NCBI GenBank assembly: GCA_023435225.1
Contig: JAEYRX010000105.1
Span: 1-8,587, forward strand
Direction of reading: 5' to 3'
Length of the DNA: 8,587 nucleotides
Origin: Bacillota bacterium
GTDB taxonomy: Bacteria; Bacillota; UBA4882; UBA8346
Shown here one piece after another: positions 5,861 through 8,587 of the stretch. Made by a program: the position numbers and the translations under genes. The notes under the pieces were generated by a model. It ran no database searches and was not told where the DNA came from. It saw only the letters and a list, made by a program, of their open reading frames with translations. Position 1 is the first letter of the stretch; every line of letters starts with the position of its first letter.

Positions 5861-6531
5861 GAAGTATTCGCCGCCAAACTTTCATTTCTCTTCGTCCATG
5901 GATGGATCGGCTTACATATTAATTCAATTAAAGTGTTGATATCAATTGATATTTTTTATAATTGTTTCTTTCTTAATTACTAAAGTACCTACTAACATAT
6001 CATGAAGTGCTTGCTTTTGTTTAGTAAAACCAGCCATGATAAAACCAATACCAACTACTATTCCTGAAATAAACCTACAAATATATCTACATGTTGCTTT
6101 CCCAAATTTAATACGTTTTTGATATAAATCTGTAACTCTGATATTAAGTATGAGTTTACCAATAGTTCCTTGTAATGAAGAGCTCTCCATTATACTAAAG
6201 TATAGCCATGAAATGATGAAACCTAATATATTTCCAATAATTCTTATCTCTTTATCATTAAGTTGTTTAATGCTTCTTAAAAACAACGCATATAAAAACC
6301 CAAAAATTATCCCAATAACAACCAAAGCCAAAGATATTAATATAAAATCAATAAAGAAGGCTACAATTCGTCTCCAAAAACCTGCAAAATAATTTTGCCT
6401 TAAAATAGCGTAATTACTTGTATTGCTCTGAATATTTTCCCCGTTTTGAAATACTTCTTTCATAAGCAATCCTCCTTATTTCAGGCCGCACGATGCGGCA
6501 TTGGCCCATTTTAGGCGAATATTTTGGATAA
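5691..6531 (-). mobile_element. Gene cassette F (RDD protein)
   Basis: Terminal inverted repeats are 5854-5872 and 6514-6532 (GTTATCC, TATTCGCC). It carries site R5. Only about 60 nt separate the cassette start from the gene, so there is little room for a promoter. Confidence 0.58.
5942..6463 (-). CDS. RDD-family membrane protein
   Basis: This 173-aa protein has the RDD domain (PF06271): the first helix carries AGFWRRIVAFFIDFIL (27-42) with the defining R and D residues, followed by a long second helix region (43-64), a third at about 76-91, the family segment QGTIGKLILNIRVTD (98-112), a fourth helix near 129-145 and the terminal TKQKQALHDMLVGTLVI (147-163). RDD proteins are integral membrane proteins of mostly unknown role; some are linked to ion or osmotic stress. 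The frame can begin at a TTG two codons earlier, but AGGAGG at 6471-6476 is 7 nt from ATG 6463. It is the single gene of cassette F and starts very close to the attC-like site, leaving no visible promoter, so it probably relies on read-through. Confidence 0.92.
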   Translation of the reverse strand: MKEVFQNGENIQSNTSNYAILRQNYFAGFWRRIVAFFIDFILISLALVVIGIIFGFLYALFLRSIKQLNDKEIRIIGNILGFIISWLYFSIMESSSLQGTIGKLILNIRVTDLYQKRIKFGKATCRYICRFISGIVVGIGFIMAGFTKQKQALHDMLVGTLVIKKETIIKNIN

Positions 6532-6701
6532 CGTCTCCGCGTTACTGACGTCGCTGGGACTTAGTGTATTCGACTTAGGTCCAGCGATGTGGCGCGATTC
6601 TTCGTGAATCAACTTCTTGAATACACTTCGTGATACCGCTTGCTTCTTCGAATATTCATCTTCGAATCACCGCGCCCGTAAGCAGTAACGCGGTGTTAGG
6701 T
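6526..6701 (-). repeat. attC-like site R6 (176 bp type)
   Basis: Boxes are GGATAAC (6526-6532) and GTTAGGT (6695-6701). The interior differs from R7 at only about eight to ten positions by eye. It has the same three-arm fold: outer stem CCGCGTTACTG/CAGTAACGCGG, arm 1 at 6550-6585, and arm 2 between GGCGCG and CCGCGC. It belongs to cassette G. The stretch 6464-6810 contains only this site and its arms. Confidence 0.74.
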
Positions 6702-7529
6702 GTCGTACTGAGCCGGACAGCACTTTCATACTTACACCGACAGCCGAACCATGGAAGGTTGGCTGGTCGAAAACGGAGTATAACTTTCATAATTTTTTTA
6801 TTATAATAGCTTAATTTTTCATTTCATCATCATCTGTTTCAGTTCCTGAATCATATGAAGTTTTAACTATTAATTTGCAGTTACTATTTATCCTAGACAA
6901 AGTTTTATGTAAATTTTTTGAGAGACTTATTATAAAACTATTTCCATCTTTTTTAACATCATTTAATCGAACTAATTCGGAAGAATTATTGTCTTGTGTA
7001 ACTATCCATATATCTTCCTGGGTTTTTGTAAGGATATTATTATCTCCTTCTGGGAAATCCCCAAGTTTAAAATACATTATGGCAACTTCAATATCATCTT
7101 TACTTCTAACACCATTGTCATCTAAATCGAATATTATCACCCAGCTATATTCTAAATAATCTTTGTCTAATTCAGTATGATCAAAAGTGAGATTATCGGG
7201 AAGATTTTTCATCTCAATCGTTATGGTAATATTATTATCTTCGTATTTTACAGAACCAGACTTTAAATCAATAAAATCAAATGCAACATCATCAATTGAA
7301 TCTGTCATTTTAATTGTAATAGGCGGATCAGTAGAGGAACTATTACCACCACTACTACCACCGCAACTACTAAATGTAATCATTATCAAAATCATTAAAA
7401 AACTAAAAACTATGCTTCTAAGATAACCCAAATTTAATCCTCCCTTTATAATTTACACATTCAAAAATAGCTTTCAATTGAAGGCCGAGCCCAGGAAGGG
7501 CCGGCCACGAGGCTCAGTATGTCACCTAA
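6532..7529 (-). mobile_element. Gene cassette G (lipoprotein)
   Basis: Terminal inverted repeats are 6695-6714 and 7511-7530 (GTTAGGTG, TACTGAGCC). It carries site R6. Confidence 0.6.
6811..7431 (-). CDS. Secreted lipoprotein of unknown function with TTG start
   Basis: This 206-aa protein has a basic N-terminus, a hydrophobic stretch and a lipobox, FSSC, with the lipidated Cys at 23, followed by a Gly/Ser-rich linker (GGSSGGNSSST). The mature part is acidic and strand-rich. DLDDNGVRSKDD at 102-113 looks like a calcium-binding DxDxDG-type loop, and the C-terminus ends in a very acidic tail. I do not recognise the family. The start codon is TTG at 7431, supported by GGGAGG at 7439-7444 with 7 nt spacing and by the signal peptide, which would be lost if the next ATG were used. 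It is the only gene of cassette G. Expected location: anchored to the membrane, facing outwards. Confidence 0.85.
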   Translation of the reverse strand: MGYLRSIVFSFLMILIMITFSSCGGSSGGNSSSTDPPITIKMTDSIDDVAFDFIDLKSGSVKYEDNNITITIEMKNLPDNLTFDHTELDKDYLEYSWVIIFDLDDNGVRSKDDIEVAIMYFKLGDFPEGDNNILTKTQEDIWIVTQDNNSSELVRLNDVKKDGNSFIISLSKNLHKTLSRINSNCKLIVKTSYDSGTETDDDEMKN

Positions 7530-7699
7530 CGTTTCCGCGTTACTGACGTCGCTGGACCTTAGTGTATTCGACTTAGGTCCAGCGATGTGGCGCGATTCTT
7601 CTTGAGTTAACTTCTTGAATACACTTCGTGATACCACTTGCTTCTTCGAATATCCATCTTCGAATCACCGCGCCCGTAAGCAGTAACGCGGTGTTAGAT
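7524..7699 (-). repeat. attC-like site R7 (176 bp type, both boxes on consensus)
   Basis: Boxes ACCTAAC (7524-7530) and GTTAGAT (7693-7699) fit RYYYAAC and GTTRRRY exactly. The interior is of the 176-bp type, with outer stem CCGCGTTACTG/CAGTAACGCGG and arm 1 CGCTGGACCTTAGT/ACTTAGGTCCAGCG (13 of 14 paired). It belongs to cassette H. The stretch 7432-7796 contains only this site and its arms. Confidence 0.78.
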
Positions 7700-7796
7700 G
7701 CTGTTCCAGGCCTGGACAGAAACAATTCGCCCACACGACAGCTGAACCATGGAGGGTTAGCTGGTCGGAATCTTTGAATTTATGCCTTCAAATCTT

Positions 7797-8033
7797 TTAA
7801 TGCTTTTCACTATCCAAATAAAGTGTATCCGGGCATAAGTCTTGCCCGTTTTTCCATTGAATACTACCTAAAAATGGCTTTACTTCTTTAAAAAGATCAG
7901 GATTTTTCAATTCTTTAAAAATACCTATTTCCAAATATGGTTTCATATCAAAAATTCCTTGTTCACCATTGGTAAAAAGGAGTGTTAATGTAAAGTCTGA
8001 GTTTGGTTTAACTTCTTTAACTCGCGGATTCAT
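7797..8033 (-). CDS. DUF2442 protein
   Basis: This 78-aa protein matches DUF2442 over its full length: MNPRVKEVKP at the start, LLFTNGEQGIFDMKPYL at 18-34, FKELKNPDLF, then GSIQWKNGQDLCPDTLYLD at 56-74, the family's C-terminal signature. A GTG three codons earlier is possible, but AGAGGTG 6 nt before ATG 8033 favours the shorter start. It is second in an operon, 16 nt after the DUF4160 gene. DUF2442 and DUF4160 genes are commonly paired and are often discussed as toxin-antitoxin-like; neither the activity nor which one would be the toxin is established from sequence. Confidence 0.92.
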   Translation of the reverse strand: MNPRVKEVKPNSDFTLTLLFTNGEQGIFDMKPYLEIGIFKELKNPDLFKEVKPFLGSIQWKNGQDLCPDTLYLDSEKH

Positions 8034-8049
8034 AAAAATCACCTCTTCT

Positions 8050-8319
8050 TTATTTCAAGGGATCGATTCTAAATATATTTTCTCCATTAATAGCCAATTC
8101 CCAATCCGCCATTAATTCATCTTTATGAATTTCAATCCATGCTTGAACTAACTTTAATTTATTTTTAGGAATACTTCCTTCTAAAATTTCACCCTCGGGT
8201 ATACCGATTACTGCTTCCTCTCCTTGATATGAGACATGAATATGCGGCAAATGATGTTGTCGATTATCCTTAAAATACATTGAAATAATTATTCCGAAAA
8301 ACATTGAAATAACAGCCAT
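8050..8319 (-). CDS. DUF4160 protein
   Basis: This 89-aa protein has the DUF4160 pattern: ISMFFGIIISMYFKDN at 4-19, then HHLPHIHVSYQGEEAVIGI at 22-40 with its histidine cluster (H22, H23, H26, H28), GEILEGSIPKNKLKLVQAWIEIHKDEL and the closing IFRIDPLK. The length is normal. The ribosome site is weak (GGGGATGGTG before ATG 8319). It is the first gene of cassette H, in an operon with DUF2442. A perfect extended -10 lies 38 nt upstream of the ATG. Function is unknown; the conserved histidines suggest a metal or nucleic-acid site, which is speculation. Confidence 0.92.
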   Translation of the reverse strand: MAVISMFFGIIISMYFKDNRQHHLPHIHVSYQGEEAVIGIPEGEILEGSIPKNKLKLVQAWIEIHKDELMADWELAINGENIFRIDPLK

Positions 8320-8356
8320 ACTAGCACCATCCCCATTACTTGTTCTGTCTATCCTT

Positions 8357-8365
8357 ATTATACCA
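8357..8365 (-). promoter_or_regulatory. Extended -10 promoter of the DUF4160-DUF2442 operon
   Basis: The minus strand reads TGGTATAAT, identical to the cassette-B promoter. A poor -35 (TTATAA) lies 17 nt upstream. The leader is about 30 nt. Confidence 0.68.
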
Positions 8366-8457
8366 TGCCATTAATATCCTTATAATCTTTGTTTTTCCTT
8401 TTTTTAGTTTTTAAAAGGCCGTGTCCACGAGGGACCGGCCTAGCGGCCTGGAATTGC

Positions 8458-8548
8458 ATCTAACTCTCAGTATTGTATCCGAATTTGAAATTTAAGTATA
8501 AACATCGAATTAACCTCGCTCTCAAATTTGGATACAATACAGTTGAAC
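8458..8548 (-). repeat. attC site R8 (91 bp, compact)
   Basis: Boxes ATCTAAC (8458-8464) and GTTGAAC (8542-8548) both fit the consensus exactly. Between them is one long stem, CAGTATTGTATCCGAATTTG with CAAATTTGGATACAATACAG (18 of 20 pairs), around an AT-rich loop. It has none of the GC-rich branched interior of R1-R7 and looks like an ordinary attC. It belongs to the next cassette to the right, whose gene lies outside the window. Confidence 0.82.
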
Positions 8549-8587
8549 GAAACCGCTTCAGCACTATCTATCTTCTATGGGGATTCA
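8549..8587. other. Start of an unresolved ninth cassette
   Basis: Sequence beyond the R8 crossover, expected to be the 3' end of the next cassette on the minus strand. All three minus frames contain stops and no gene can be called. Confidence 0.4.

Larger units (their letters stand above)
7530..8463 (-). mobile_element. Gene cassette H (DUF4160/DUF2442)
   Basis: Terminal inverted repeats are 7693-7712 and 8445-8464 (GTTAGATGC, TTCCAGGCC). It carries site R7. Its start abuts the compact site R8. Confidence 0.62.

Noticed and set aside
5789..5983. Plus-strand open frame of 64 codons
   Set aside because: It straddles the end of R5 and the end of the RDD gene on the other strand.
586..7699. R elements as non-coding RNA genes or group II intron remnants
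   Set aside because: No promoter, no reverse transcriptase, and end boxes that recombine with the flanks; a transcribed role is not excluded but not supported.

Overview
The window reads as a stretch of integron gene-cassette array. No integrase is present, so on this evidence alone it is an attC cluster of the CALIN type or the distal part of a larger chromosomal integron. All cassette genes lie on the minus strand. They are small, AT-rich and preceded by strong Shine-Dalgarno sequences. They are separated by eight GC-richer, heavily folded intergenic elements. Each element is bounded by a 7-base box ending in AAC on the left and a 7-base box starting with GTT on the right, which is the RYYYAAC/GTTRRRY layout of attC sites. 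The direction of the genes implies that attI and the integrase lie to the right, beyond position 8587. The organism cannot be named from the sequence. It is a bacterium with low-GC genes and the standard code; the gene families fit an environmental or anaerobic lineage, but that is inference.

From left to right, cassette A (partial) carries an Imm11/DUF1629-like immunity protein. Cassette B carries a DUF433/DUF5615 toxin-antitoxin pair with its own promoter. Cassette C carries a barstar-like ribonuclease inhibitor. Cassette D carries a small three-helix membrane protein and a 5'-truncated DUF5673-like fragment, with an IS1380-family insertion sequence between them; its transposase is broken by one in-frame TAA. 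Cassette E has a single-helix membrane-anchored protein of unknown function. Cassette F has an RDD-family membrane protein. Cassette G has a lipoprotein with a TTG start. Cassette H has a DUF4160-DUF2442 two-gene operon with its own promoter. A ninth cassette begins at the right edge after a compact, classic-looking attC.

The most unusual part is the recombination sites. Four of them are exactly 176 bp, closely similar to one another, and fold as a branched three-arm structure; three others are diverged relatives of 134-203 bp. In every complete cassette the first and last 7 bases are exact reverse complements of each other, even where they depart from the attC consensus, and the complementarity runs about 15-23 bp into the cassette. 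Thirteen cassette ends also carry a small hairpin whose 5-6 base loop always contains GA on the plus strand. The plus strand is the bottom strand relative to the genes, which is the strand that integron integrases recombine. Together this suggests an extended attC architecture in which cassette-borne outer arms are part of the folded site.

Functionally the cassettes look like independent payloads: two orphan immunity-type genes, two toxin-antitoxin-like modules and several membrane proteins. Only cassettes B, D and H show clear extended -10 promoters; the others probably depend on weak or upstream promoters.
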